Positions 26,301 to 35,109 of a stretch of DNA of 64,000 nt are shown in pieces (positions within the stretch are counted from its first letter, which is position 1; the number at the start of each line of letters is the position of its first letter). A model generated the notes under the pieces. The model did not search any database, was not told the DNA's origin, and saw nothing but the letters and a program-made list of their open reading frames with translations. This stretch comes from Methanocorpusculum sp. (GTDB lineage Archaea; Halobacteriota; Methanomicrobia; Methanomicrobiales; Methanocorpusculaceae). The position numbers were made by a program, and so were the translations under genes. Where the stretch lies: positions 62,001 to 126,000 of the forward strand of contig NZ_JAUSPQ010000007.1 of NCBI RefSeq assembly GCF_030655665.1, given 5' to 3'.

Positions 26301-27515
26301 TTACGCGGATTTGACCACGTAGGCGATGCCGGCATAATCAAGAGCCGACTTCAGCATGACATCCTGGATAGAGCCGAGCTGGGGATCACCGAGAACAACA
26401 TTTTTGCCTTCGGCGCTGCGTGACTTCACCCAGGCAACAAACCCATCCCAATCGTTGGCCGGGGAGGAGAGATAAGCTACAAGTCCGGATCCTTCAAGCA
26501 TGATCGGTGAGAGGATCTTGAGACTCATGTCACCGGTACTCTTATCAACTGCGCTGATAAAAGGCGGAGTGCCGGCAAGTGCATACTGAATGGCATTCTG
26601 CTGGAGAAGGGTCATCAGCTGGGATCCGCCGGTTCCTTCGACAAGTTTGACATCGGCGACCTTCTGACCGTTGATGTAGAGTTCGGCATCAGTGATCTTA
26701 CCGGTCTTTTCCGTGACAGGTTTCAGGTAACAGTTATAGGTATTCTTGAAGTATTCCCAGTCCTTCAGGAGAACGAACAGGGGTGCGTGATGATCACTGG
26801 GTAGGTATCCGATCGAGATGGTCGATGTAGGAGCAGGCGTGATGAATATTCCGCTTTCTACCTGTGCAACTGCCGAATCATACGGACCAAAGTCGTAAAG
26901 GATTGCTGCAGACTCATCCTTAGATGTCGATGCGAGTTTTGCAGTAACAAGACCAAGTTCACGCTGGGACTGGATAAACGCCTCATTGCTGTCCATCCAA
27001 GACTCGGTAACTTCGCTGGAGAACTTGATCGTCGGAATCGAGGTCTTCATCACATCAATCGAACTGACGGTCACATTTCCATAGGTCAGATTCTGACTCG
27101 AGAAGAGCCAGTCGGCGGTCAGGACTGCTGCTTTATCCGGATAATCGTTGATATATTTGTTTCCAAGGATCATCAGAGCCGTAAGGCTTGATGCGACATC
27201 AGGATTCTCCAGAGCTTTGGAGTTGGCACCGAACACACAGCAGGTATGATTTTTCCAGGTTCCTTCAGGTGGAAGATCCTGACTATATGAAATCACTTTT
27301 CCGATGTTACCTTCTAAGGCAACGGCAACAAAAGGCTGCCAGTTGATGTAACCGTCGATCTGGCCGGTTGCAAGAAGTCCGGGCATTGTTCCGGCTCCGG
27401 TATAGAGAATCTCCACGGTAGCATTGTCACTTCCGGGGTCGGTACATCCTGCGGTAAAAACCACCATGACACACATAACGAATGCCATAAAAATCAGAAT
27501 CAGCTTTTTCTGCAT
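26301..27515 (-). CDS. ABC transporter substrate-binding lipoprotein, circularly permuted
   Basis: The 404-residue lipoprotein starts at ATG 27515 with a signal peptide and lipobox (VFTAGC, Cys24). It belongs to the NMT1/SsuA-type binding proteins, but its halves appear in reversed order. Residues 33-218 (TVEILYTGAGTMPGLLATG, ATGQIDGYINWQPFVAV, ending ILYDFGPYDSAV) are normally the C-terminal part. Residues 232-404 (ISIGYLPSDHHAPLFVLL, GGSQLMTLLQQ, ending DPQLGSIQDVMLKSALDY and AGIAYVVKSA) are normally the N-terminal part. A Pro/Thr-rich linker near ITPAPTST (about 225-232) joins them. Both lobes are complete, so it may still bind ligand. It serves the permease and ATPase downstream. Confidence 0.85.
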   Translation of the reverse strand: MQKKLILIFMAFVMCVMVVFTAGCTDPGSDNATVEILYTGAGTMPGLLATGQIDGYINWQPFVAVALEGNIGKVISYSQDLPPEGTWKNHTCCVFGANSKALENPDVASSLTALMILGNKYINDYPDKAAVLTADWLFSSQNLTYGNVTVSSIDVMKTSIPTIKFSSEVTESWMDSNEAFIQSQRELGLVTAKLASTSKDESAAILYDFGPYDSAVAQVESGIFITPAPTSTISIGYLPSDHHAPLFVLLKDWEYFKNTYNCYLKPVTEKTGKITDAELYINGQKVADVKLVEGTGGSQLMTLLQQNAIQYALAGTPPFISAVDKSTGDMSLKILSPIMLEGSGLVAYLSSPANDWDGFVAWVKSRSAEGKNVVLGDPQLGSIQDVMLKSALDYAGIAYVVKSA

Positions 27516-27723
27516 ATATCTATGTTGGCTTATCGAGGGTATCAATTAATCGCAATGCAATGTATAAAGTTATGTCTAAAATTTTCGATTTTAATATACA
27601 TTAACACAACACAGTATAATTCACCCTCATTTTCAAGAATTTTGTATCCTTAAAGAGATTCACCACGGCGCCACTGAAAAACCTTTCTTTTAATGTGGTT
27701 TAGAAACAACATAGTAAGAACAA

Positions 27724-28638
27724 ATGAGAATATTACTACTTGGTGCCGGAGCTGTAGGACTCTCAATCGCGGCAAAATTATCGAAATATGCAGAAGTCTT
27801 TGCTGTATGCCGGGAAAGATGCAGTACATCTATAGAAAAAGACGGGTTTTACCTGACAGGCATCTGGGGGACGGAGACTTTCCGGTTTCCCTGCGGTACA
27901 GTCCCTCCCAAAGGATCATGGGATTATATCATTATCTCCACCAAAGCAGCCGCCACACGGGAGATCTGCGAGCAGTATAATCATCTATTCGGTGAGGCAG
28001 AGGTAGTAAGTCTTCAAAACGGAATCGGCAATGAAGAGATCATTGCCGAGTACACAGACCATGTGCTTGGGGCAATGATCATTACCGGATTTGAGTGGAA
28101 AGCCGACAATGCGGTTTTTGTATCCGTCGACGGCGGTGAGACGGCCTTTGGCAGATTCCCAAGTGGGAAAGATGCAAAAGCAGACTGCCTAGCGGAGTTG
28201 TTCAACAAAGCAGGAATGCGGGCGACCTCCTCTGAAAACATCAGAGGTACAGTCTGGTCAAAGGCATTGTACAGCTGTTCTCTGAATCCGCTCGGCGCAA
28301 TCATGGAATGTCCCTACGGAGAACTGCTCAGAGAACCTGCCTGGACCATCATCACCAGTATCGTTCACGAAGCATTCGAGGTTGCACGCGCAGAAATGGT
28401 CATACTAACCCAGAAGACCGCGGACGAGTATCTTGAGTTCCTGAAGACGAAAAAAATACCCCCGACAGCCGCGCATTTCTCCTCAATGTATCAGGATATT
28501 GCTGCGGGCCGCAAAACCGAGGTGGATTACATCAATGGGGCGATCGTAGCACTCGGAAAAAGACACAATATCCCCACACAGGTGAATGAAACGATCGTCA
28601 ATCTCACGCATTTCAAAGAGGAGCTGTCATGCCGATAA
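27724..28638 (+). CDS. panE: 2-dehydropantoate 2-reductase (ketopantoate reductase)
   Basis: PanE reduces ketopantoate to pantoate with NADPH on the way to coenzyme A; archaea are known to use such enzymes. The 304-residue protein begins with the dinucleotide loop MRILLLGAGAVGLSIAAKL, followed by SLQNGIGNEEII, the catalytic Lys region VWSKALYSCSLNPLGAI, and SSMYQDIAAGRKTEVDYINGA with the conserved Ser and Asp. Length is normal. The mobA start lies ten bases inside the 3' end. The upstream intergenic region is AT-rich with several TATA-like sequences. Confidence 0.9.
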   Translation: MRILLLGAGAVGLSIAAKLSKYAEVFAVCRERCSTSIEKDGFYLTGIWGTETFRFPCGTVPPKGSWDYIIISTKAAATREICEQYNHLFGEAEVVSLQNGIGNEEIIAEYTDHVLGAMIITGFEWKADNAVFVSVDGGETAFGRFPSGKDAKADCLAELFNKAGMRATSSENIRGTVWSKALYSCSLNPLGAIMECPYGELLREPAWTIITSIVHEAFEVARAEMVILTQKTADEYLEFLKTKKIPPTAAHFSSMYQDIAAGRKTEVDYINGAIVALGKRHNIPTQVNETIVNLTHFKEELSCR

Positions 28639-29258
28639 AACGATCTGCGATGATTCTTGCAGGCGGCGAAGCAAGGCGGGTAAATGGACGCGAGAAATAT
28701 CTGTTTTCCTATCGGGGATGTTCCTTCATCTCCCGACTTGTGATGACTTTCGAAGGGCTCGTTGATGAGATTGTCATCGTTGCAAAAAATGAGAGGCAAA
28801 CCGAGCATTTTGCAGGACTACCCGCAATCGTCAGATGTACCTGGGATAAAAAATCCGGACTCGGGCCAATCGGGGGAATCTCAGCAGGTCTCGACGAGAT
28901 ACAGGGAGATATGGTGTTTATCTCGGCATGTGATATGCCCACCGTCCATAAACCGATCGTACAATATCTGTTTGAAAACATCGGAGAATATGATGCAATC
29001 ATCCCTGAATGGGAAAACACCGACCTTGAACCGCTCCATGCAGTCTACAGAGTATCAGCACTCAGAGAGTATATCGCAAAACATGAGTCACTTTCGCTCC
29101 GCGACATGATCAATACGCTGAACACAAAACGAATCCCTCCCGAGATGTTTCGAACGATCGATCCACAACTTGAAAGTTTCAGAAATGTGAATACGCTGGA
29201 AGAGCTTCTTGCCATGGGTCCCGAAGCCGCATATCAGGAAAAACATCCTGAGAAGTAA
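28629..29258 (+). CDS. mobA: MobA-like molybdenum cofactor guanylyltransferase
   Basis: MobA attaches GMP to molybdopterin to form the guanine dinucleotide cofactor used by formate and formylmethanofuran dehydrogenases. The 209-residue nucleotidyltransferase shows the GTP-binding loop AMILAGGEARRVNGREKYL (a variant of LAGG-x-S-x-RMG-x-DK), GPIGGISAGLDEI, and the metal-binding FISACDMPTV. Arg replaces the usual Ser-Arg pattern in the loop and Lys follows Glu rather than Asp, so activity should not be assumed. Translational coupling to panE is suggested by the overlap. Confidence 0.82.
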   Translation: MPIKRSAMILAGGEARRVNGREKYLFSYRGCSFISRLVMTFEGLVDEIVIVAKNERQTEHFAGLPAIVRCTWDKKSGLGPIGGISAGLDEIQGDMVFISACDMPTVHKPIVQYLFENIGEYDAIIPEWENTDLEPLHAVYRVSALREYIAKHESLSLRDMINTLNTKRIPPEMFRTIDPQLESFRNVNTLEELLAMGPEAAYQEKHPEK

Positions 29259-29304
29259 CACATCTACGATTTCGTGCGAATCAAGCCGTTGGATAAAACA
29301 GCAA

Positions 29305-29313
29305 TAAAAAAAA
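29305..29313 (-). terminator. T-run terminator after nusA
   Basis: On the minus strand a run of nine T residues lies 8-16 bases after the nusA stop codon, matching an archaeal intrinsic terminator and ending the rpl30e-nusA transcript. Confidence 0.55.
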
Positions 29314-29320
29314 GACGAAG

Positions 29321-29794
29321 TTATGACTCGTCTTCGTCTGACTCTTCTTCCTCTTCCTGTTTGAGCTCGACATTGGCGATATCAAACTGGCGGAAAGCGA
29401 GTTTCTTTGCTTTGATAATATTTCTGCCTTCTTTACCGATGGCAAGACCGCGGTCGGCATCTGCAACCTCGATATAGGCAACTTCAGTATTTTCCTCTTC
29501 ATCCTCTTCGAAGATGACAGTCTGTACCTGGACAGGGAGGAAACAATTTCTGATAAACTGAACTTTATCTGGATTGTATTCAACGACCTCGACCTTCTTA
29601 CCGAAAGCGTCAGATGCCTTCTTGATGCTGGCACCCTTCTTTCCGATTGCAAGTCCCATCTCTCCGGGGTTGATAACAAAGAGGATGCGGCCGAATTTAT
29701 CATCGACAACACAGTCTCTTGCACCTGCACCGGTGAGATTCTCAAACTGGGCAATCATACGCATGGCGTCTTCGGAAATAGTAATCTCACTCAT
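29321..29794 (-). CDS. nusA: Archaeal NusA-like transcription factor (two KH domains)
   Basis: The 157-residue protein is the archaeal NusA form: two KH RNA-binding domains without the bacterial N-terminal and S1 regions. KH signatures are NPGEMGLAIGKKGASIKKA (domain 1) and DRGLAIGKEGRNIIKAKKL (domain 2), each with GxxG. The tail is strongly acidic (EEEEESDEDES). It starts two bases after rpl30e. In many archaea rpl30e-nusA precede rps12-rps7 in the RNA polymerase operon, but here a terminator and the convergent mobA follow, so the cluster is split. Confidence 0.93.
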   Translation of the reverse strand: MSEITISEDAMRMIAQFENLTGAGARDCVVDDKFGRILFVINPGEMGLAIGKKGASIKKASDAFGKKVEVVEYNPDKVQFIRNCFLPVQVQTVIFEEDEEENTEVAYIEVADADRGLAIGKEGRNIIKAKKLAFRQFDIANVELKQEEEEESDEDES

Positions 29795-29796
29795 AT

Positions 29797-30087
29797 TTAT
29801 TCACTCTTAAGGGAGAGGATATCGGATTCGCCCGCATTAACGATCGCAAGGACACTGATCATGTGGTCACGACCACATTCTTTACCGAGCTGACGGGAGC
29901 TTCCTTTGAATTCATAAAGGGGGATGCTTTCGTTTGCTGCAAGAAATGCTCGGACTTTAATCGGGGCATTCTTTGCGATGATGACGAGTTCTGCTTTGTT
30001 TTCAGCAACGATTTTCTCAACAGAGTTCTGGCCGAGGGTGACCTCGCCGGTTTTCATTGCTCTTCTTAAAGATAAGTTGAAATCCAT
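29797..30087 (-). CDS. rpl30e: Large-subunit ribosomal protein L30e
   Basis: The 96-residue protein starts at ATG 30087 (MDFNLSLRRAMKTGEVTLG), with AAGGTGA upstream. L30e belongs to the L7Ae-like RNA-binding fold and contains the expected core LVIIAKNAPIKVRAFLAAN and CGRDHMISVLAI. The frame is open for 35 more codons upstream to an ATG at 30192, but that extension covers the leader hairpin at 30122-30165 and has no family match, so I reject it. The promoter is probably the TATATA-containing stretch near 30245-30257, giving a leader of about 135 nt. Confidence 0.93.
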   Translation of the reverse strand: MDFNLSLRRAMKTGEVTLGQNSVEKIVAENKAELVIIAKNAPIKVRAFLAANESIPLYEFKGSSRQLGKECGRDHMISVLAIVNAGESDILSLKSE

Positions 30088-30121
30088 TTTTTTTTCACCT
30101 TTTTGAGGTTCACTGCACTCT

Positions 30122-30165
30122 GGACAAGACTCAGGGGAGGTGAGTCCCAAACAGTATTCTTGTCC
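30122..30165 (-). promoter_or_regulatory. Long two-part hairpin in the rpl30e-nusA leader
   Basis: On the minus-strand RNA an outer stem GGACAAG/CUUGUCC (7 bp) encloses a 12-nt one-sided bulge and an inner stem GACUCA/UGAGUC with loop CCUCCCC. It ends about 35 nt before the L30e ATG. L30e-type proteins are RNA binders and some eukaryotic homologues regulate their own mRNA, so autoregulation is a reasonable inference; the loop also resembles an anti-Shine-Dalgarno sequence. Confidence 0.4.
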
Positions 30166-30329
30166 TTCCCGCAGGCCGCCGGCTTCATACATGAGACCGG
30201 GAAGTTTCTTCAGGAGTTTCTTCAGGAGTTTCCTTCAAAACTCTGTATATATTAACACCCAGAAATAATGAAGGTATCCTCACACGAACGAAAATGATAC
30301 AAATACTGGAACGAAAAAAAAGGAGAAGA

Positions 30330-32333
30330 TTAATCTCTTCCGTAGAAGCCGTGACCGGAGTCCCTTCTGGGGGCTGCCGGTCCGCTGCTTCCGCGGCTGA
30401 AACTTCTTCTGTCACCGCTGCCGGAACTCCGGTCCCCGCTACGGTAGTTACTTCCGCCACTACTTCCGCCACGATTTCCGTAGGAGGAGCCGCCACTACT
30501 TCCACCGCGGTTTCCATAGGAGGAGCCGCCGCTTCTGTATCCACCAGAGGAACCTCCGCGCCGGTCTCCGCCTGAGCTGGATGATCCGCCGCTTCTGTAT
30601 CCGCCAGAGGAACTTCCACGCCGGTCTCCGCCTTTGTCCCGGTCACGCTCATGTTCCTCTTCTTCAGCAGTACGTGGTGCTGCGATGGAGATCTCAAGTT
30701 CCTGACCACGGATGGTCTTGGAACCCATGACCTCGGCAACAAGATTTGCATGCTCTAAGGGAACATCGACATAGGAGTAGTTGTTGTACAGATCGATCCT
30801 GCCAATTGAGGAGCCCGGGATGTCGCACTCGCCTGCAAAGGCTCCGACGATATCCTTCGGGCGGATCTGTTGGTTCTTACCAAGGGAGATCCTGAATCTG
30901 ACCATACCCGCCTCAGCACCGCTGCTTTCAACGGTCCCGGGCGTAAACGTCTCAGAGATTGAGGCAGAGGGTTGAAGAGGCTTAATGTCCTCACTTTGAC
31001 TGACATTCTTACCGGAATCAAGGTGCATCTTCAGAAGAGCTGCCGCGACCTGAATACTGGTCACTTCTGCTGTGGATTCAGAGTCTGTCTCGGTTTCCGT
31101 CTCAAGAAGCTGCTCAACGAGGGGAAGATACATCTCAAGATTTCCTGAAGCCATGATATCCCGGACTTTGTCCAGGAAGATCTGCTGTTTCATCTCAGCT
31201 ACATCATCCAAAGTCGGCAGAGGGGTCTTGGCGATCTGGATCTTTGCATACCGCTGGATATCCCTGAGTTTGTAGATCTCACGTGGAGCAACAAACGTCA
31301 CGGATTTTCCGGCCCTGCCTGCACGGGCAGTTCTGCCAATACGGTGTACATAATACTCGACATCCTGCGGAACATCATAATTGAATACAATATCCACATC
31401 ATCAACATCGATACCGCGTGCTGCAACATCCGTTGCAATCAGGACATCGATGGTACCGGCCCGGAAGCGTGCCATGACACGATCCCGCTGCTGCTGCTTC
31501 ATATCTCCGTGGAGAGCTTCCACAAAGTATCCGCGCGCCTGCATCCGGCTCATTAAATCATCCACCGTTCTCTTCGTGTTACAGAACACGAGTGCGAGTT
31601 CGGGGTTGTTCATATCAAGAGTGCGGCAAAGTGCTTCGAGTTTGTCGCGTTCTCTGACCTCGATATAGGTCTGCTCGATCTGAGGGACCGTAAGTTCCTT
31701 ACGGGTGATCTTCAGGAACTGAGGGTCATGCTGGAACCTTCTGGTGATGTCCAGGATCGGCTGCGGCATTGTGGCCGAGAACAGGATAGTCTGCCGGTCC
31801 TTTGGTGTATCTCGGAAAATATCCTCGATATCATCACGGAATCCCATATCAAGCATCTGATCAGCTTCATCAAGGATGAACATCTTGATCGAGTCGAGAT
31901 GCAGGGTCCCACGTTTGATGTGATCAATTACACGACCCGGGGTTCCGATGACGACCTGCACATTGCCTTTGAGGGCACGGAGCTGGCGGTCGATCGGCTG
32001 TCCACCGTAAATCGGGACTACATTCAGCCCTTTTTTATATTTCATCAGCCGAGAGAATTCCTCGGCGGTCTGTATTGCAAGTTCCCTTGTTGGTGACAGG
32101 ACAAGTGCCTGTACATTTTTGTTATCTGGATCAAGCCTTTCAATAATTGGAATCCCAAACGCTGCCGTTTTTCCCGTTCCCGTCTGAGCCTGCCCCGTTA
32201 CATCTTTCCCATCAAGGATCTGTGGTATTGCCATTACCTGAATTGGTGTTGGCTCCTCAAATCCCATGTCGCCTATCGCCTGAAGTATTTCTTCAGAGAT
32301 CGCGAAATCCGCGAATGTTTTTGTTTCCTCCAT
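30330..32333 (-). CDS. deaD: DEAD-box RNA helicase with Gly/Ser/Arg-rich tail
   Basis: The 667-residue helicase unwinds RNA, probably in ribosome assembly or cold adaptation. The core (about 1-370) carries the Q motif region PTPIQVMAIPQIL, Walker A AQTGTGKTAAFGIP, PTRELAIQ, DEAD in FILDEADQMLDMG, SAT in LFSATMPQPI, and HRIGRTARAGRAG. Residues about 480-560 form a DbpA-like RNA-binding domain (MVRFRISLGKNQQIRPKDIV). The last ~100 residues are low-complexity repeats of SSGGYRSGG and SSYGNRGG with RGG-like boxes, a flexible RNA-binding tail. The tail is coded by imperfect tandem DNA repeats (30340-30650) that can expand or contract. Confidence 0.95.
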   Translation of the reverse strand: MEETKTFADFAISEEILQAIGDMGFEEPTPIQVMAIPQILDGKDVTGQAQTGTGKTAAFGIPIIERLDPDNKNVQALVLSPTRELAIQTAEEFSRLMKYKKGLNVVPIYGGQPIDRQLRALKGNVQVVIGTPGRVIDHIKRGTLHLDSIKMFILDEADQMLDMGFRDDIEDIFRDTPKDRQTILFSATMPQPILDITRRFQHDPQFLKITRKELTVPQIEQTYIEVRERDKLEALCRTLDMNNPELALVFCNTKRTVDDLMSRMQARGYFVEALHGDMKQQQRDRVMARFRAGTIDVLIATDVAARGIDVDDVDIVFNYDVPQDVEYYVHRIGRTARAGRAGKSVTFVAPREIYKLRDIQRYAKIQIAKTPLPTLDDVAEMKQQIFLDKVRDIMASGNLEMYLPLVEQLLETETETDSESTAEVTSIQVAAALLKMHLDSGKNVSQSEDIKPLQPSASISETFTPGTVESSGAEAGMVRFRISLGKNQQIRPKDIVGAFAGECDIPGSSIGRIDLYNNYSYVDVPLEHANLVAEVMGSKTIRGQELEISIAAPRTAEEEEHERDRDKGGDRRGSSSGGYRSGGSSSSGGDRRGGSSGGYRSGGSSYGNRGGSSGGSSYGNRGGSSGGSNYRSGDRSSGSGDRRSFSRGSSGPAAPRRDSGHGFYGRD

Positions 32334-32435
32334 TCTTCTTACATATGAGCGTTATGAGGTTATAGAATGGTTGGTGGCATTTTTGGAGAGACGGTGTAAC
32401 TATCATAATGCATGAGAAGCAAATATTCACCTAGA

Positions 32436-32966
32436 ATGGTACGGGTATTTATAGCAGTTGAACCTGCCGAAGAGATAAGAGATAGACTGGAACAAGCCGG
32501 AATGTCGCTTCGGGAATCAAATGCACGACTGACTCTGCCAACAGCAGATCAAATGCATATCACGCTGAAGTTTTTGGGAGAGGTCCAAACGAGCAGCATT
32601 CCAAAGATCGCCACTACTCTGGAAAAAGTGAAGGGCACACCATTCCAGTTGACCGCAGCACGGGTCAGTACGTTTGGTCAGCGGGTAATCAAAGCTGAGG
32701 TGACCGATCAGGGATCCTGTGCAGCTCTTGCAAAACAGATCGACGGATTCCTGCTCCCGCTCGGATTTCCAAAGGAAACACGACCGTTTTCCCCCCACAT
32801 CACCCTTGCACGAATAAAGGAATACGCACCCGATCTTGCGGCAAAGACAGACATACTCCAAGATAAGGAGTTTGGCACATGTATGATAGATGAGATACTC
32901 CTAAAGCAGAGTACATTAACCTCCAAAGGATCAATATATACCACACTTGCCCGGGTGAAGTTATGA
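32436..32966 (+). CDS. thpR: RNA 2',3'-cyclic phosphodiesterase (2H family, ThpR/LigT)
   Basis: This 176-residue 2H phosphoesterase opens 2',3'-cyclic phosphate ends of RNA and was first noted as a tRNA half ligase. The two catalytic motifs are HITLKFLGE and HITLARIKE, separated by the usual ~85 residues. The family consistently begins (M)VRVFIAVEP, so I place the start at 32436 rather than at the ATG 24 bases upstream. It heads an operon in which every junction overlaps: its TGA is shared with the cca start (ATGA), followed by larE and thiI. Confidence 0.9.
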   Translation: MVRVFIAVEPAEEIRDRLEQAGMSLRESNARLTLPTADQMHITLKFLGEVQTSSIPKIATTLEKVKGTPFQLTAARVSTFGQRVIKAEVTDQGSCAALAKQIDGFLLPLGFPKETRPFSPHITLARIKEYAPDLAAKTDILQDKEFGTCMIDEILLKQSTLTSKGSIYTTLARVKL

Positions 32967-34357
32967 GAGATAAAATAGAAGAGGAGGTATTAGAGAACGT
33001 TCGACCGGCGGATGAGGAGCGGCGCGAAGTTCAGGAAATGGGGCAAAAACTCATCGATGCAGTGGTCCGGATCGCCGGCGTGCCGGCAATGATGACAGGG
33101 TCCGTGGCACGAGGAACGTGGGTACGCGGAGACAAAGACATCGACATCTTCATGCTGTTTCCTCCTTCACTATCCCGGGATGAACTGCAGGAAAAAGGAC
33201 TTGCCGCTGCATACGGCGTGGTGGAAATGTTCAACGGCTCATCCGAAGAGAAGTATGCCGAACATCCCTACCTGAATGCCGTTATCGATGGATTCGATGT
33301 GGATCTGGTCCCCTGCTACCATGTTGCATCGACCGCAGAGATGAAATGTGCAGTCGACCGGACACCATTCCACACCAGATACCTGCTTGACCGAATCGGA
33401 AGCCTCCGGGACGACGTCCTCCTTATGAAACAGTTTGCAAAAGGCGGAGGAGTATACGGATCAGACCATATGACCGGTGGATTCTCCGGATACCTCTGCG
33501 AACTGCTCATCCTCGCATACGGCGGATTTACCGAACTTCTCCAGGCCGCAGCAACGTTCCGTTATGGAGAGGTCATCGACATCGAAGGATTCTACCCGGA
33601 CAAAAAAACGATAAGAAAACTGTTCTCCGAACCGCTGATTGTCATTGATCCGACCGATAAAGCCAGAAATGTGGCGGCAGCATTAACACCGACACGCTTC
33701 TCCGAGTTCATGGAGCTTGCCCGGGACTACTGCGCCAAACCGGATCCATGTTACTTCATCCCGGATGCACCCACGTCGATCTCAAAGCAGGAATTCACAG
33801 AGACACTGGAAAAACGCGGAACCACAATGCTGGCCTTATCCTTTAAGACCCCGGCATACGTTCCAGACACGGTCGTCCCTCAACTGAGAAAAACGATGGA
33901 ATCCATCAAAAATCAGCTGGTCGGCGAAGACTTTCCCGTTCATCGGGCGGAAGTGGCGATGGGGACTGAACGCTGCCTTATCCTCTTCGAACTGCTTGTT
34001 GCGACCCTCCCGTCGATCATCCTTCGGGAAGGACCGCCCGTCTGGGTGCATGACAATGCGGACAGTTTCGTGGAAAAATATCTCCGGGAAAATGAGCACG
34101 CAGGGCCGTGGATCAGTGAGGACCGGTATTACACCGAGGTCACTCGCAAATACACACATGCCTTTGACCTTCTGGCAGATCCACAGAAAATTCTCTCCGG
34201 TTCTATCGGAAAACATGTGAGAATGTCTATGGAAGAAGGATACAAAGTACTCGTAGGCGAGGAGATATGGTCGCCCGAGTTCGCCTTCTTCCTCTCGGCA
34301 TACTTTGCGAAAAGCTCACATGCTGTCAGAAAACTTCGGGTTATTGATCAGAGATGA
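32963..34357 (+). CDS. cca: Archaeal class I CCA-adding tRNA nucleotidyltransferase
   Basis: The enzyme adds or repairs the 3' CCA of tRNAs without a nucleic-acid template. The 464-residue protein has the class I nucleotidyltransferase motif MTGSVARGTWVRGDKDIDIF with the metal-binding Asp pair, a third carboxylate in FDVDLVPCYHV, and the archaeal tail domains that bind the tRNA acceptor stem. Length fits the archaeal class. It is needed here, because the tRNA-Gly gene at 43104-43175 does not encode CCA. Start and stop overlap thpR and larE by four bases each. Confidence 0.95.
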   Translation: MRDKIEEEVLENVRPADEERREVQEMGQKLIDAVVRIAGVPAMMTGSVARGTWVRGDKDIDIFMLFPPSLSRDELQEKGLAAAYGVVEMFNGSSEEKYAEHPYLNAVIDGFDVDLVPCYHVASTAEMKCAVDRTPFHTRYLLDRIGSLRDDVLLMKQFAKGGGVYGSDHMTGGFSGYLCELLILAYGGFTELLQAAATFRYGEVIDIEGFYPDKKTIRKLFSEPLIVIDPTDKARNVAAALTPTRFSEFMELARDYCAKPDPCYFIPDAPTSISKQEFTETLEKRGTTMLALSFKTPAYVPDTVVPQLRKTMESIKNQLVGEDFPVHRAEVAMGTERCLILFELLVATLPSIILREGPPVWVHDNADSFVEKYLRENEHAGPWISEDRYYTEVTRKYTHAFDLLADPQKILSGSIGKHVRMSMEEGYKVLVGEEIWSPEFAFFLSAYFAKSSHAVRKLRVIDQR

Positions 34358-35109
34358 CACTATCAGAGATCCTGAAAGAAAATTCGCCCGCACTTGTCGC
34401 CCTCTCAGGAGGGACAGACAGTATGACTCTGCTCGCTGCATTCGTCAAAGAGAGACTGCCGGTTTCCGCTATCACGATCCGATCTGAGTTTACCGTGCCC
34501 GAAGAAGTTACACGGGCAGAGAAGTTCGCACGAAAGCTCGGCGTAGACTGGACCGTCATCGACGTTTCTGTGTTATCCGATGAACGTCTGTGGTTCAACC
34601 CGCCGAACCGGTGTTATATCTGCAAAAAACTCATCATGACCGCACTTCTCGAATTTGCTGACGGAAAAACAGTCTGTGACGGGACACATGCGGACGACTC
34701 CGCAGAAGACCGACCCGGGAGAAAAGCCCTAATGGAACTTGGTATCATCAGTCCGTTTGCATTGGCAGGTATCGGAAAAAAAGAGATTTACTCACTAGCA
34801 AAGGAACTTGGCGTCACGATAATTCCCTCATCTTCGTGTCTTGCTACACGGATTCCGTTCGGCGAGGAGGTCACCGAAGACAACATGAAAAAAATCGCAG
34901 AAGCCGAATTGTTCCTGCGGGAAAAAGGGATCTCAGAAATGCTTCGTGTACGTCTTTCATCAGGACACGCCGTCATCGAAACAGAAAAAAATGAGAGAGA
35001 CAAAGCAGAATTATATTTAGATGATCTGAAAACCTTCGGGTTTTCCACAATAACATTCACAGAATACAAAACAGGAGGAGAAAACTCATGGAACAAAATA
35101 CAGCAGTAA
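34354..35109 (+). CDS. larE: LarE-like PP-loop sulfur transferase
   Basis: LarE transfers sulfur to the nickel-pincer nucleotide of lactate racemase; many archaeal homologues are uncharacterised. The 251-residue protein has the PP-loop SGGTDSM, NPPNRCYICKK, GTHADDSAEDRPGRKA and SSSCLATRIPFGE. The CxxC plus a third Cys resembles LarE forms proposed to hold a [4Fe-4S] cluster instead of sacrificing one Cys. No larB or larC lies nearby; instead it sits between cca and thiI, overlapping both, which suggests that its sulfur may serve tRNA thiolation or another cofactor (inference). Confidence 0.85.
   Translation: MTLSEILKENSPALVALSGGTDSMTLLAAFVKERLPVSAITIRSEFTVPEEVTRAEKFARKLGVDWTVIDVSVLSDERLWFNPPNRCYICKKLIMTALLEFADGKTVCDGTHADDSAEDRPGRKALMELGIISPFALAGIGKKEIYSLAKELGVTIIPSSSCLATRIPFGEEVTEDNMKKIAEAELFLREKGISEMLRVRLSSGHAVIETEKNERDKAELYLDDLKTFGFSTITFTEYKTGGENSWNKIQQ

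Noticed and set aside
29797-30192. Longer L30e start at 30192 with a CPEC-containing extension
   Set aside because: The extension covers the leader hairpin, has no family match, and ATG 30087 has AAGGTGA directly upstream.
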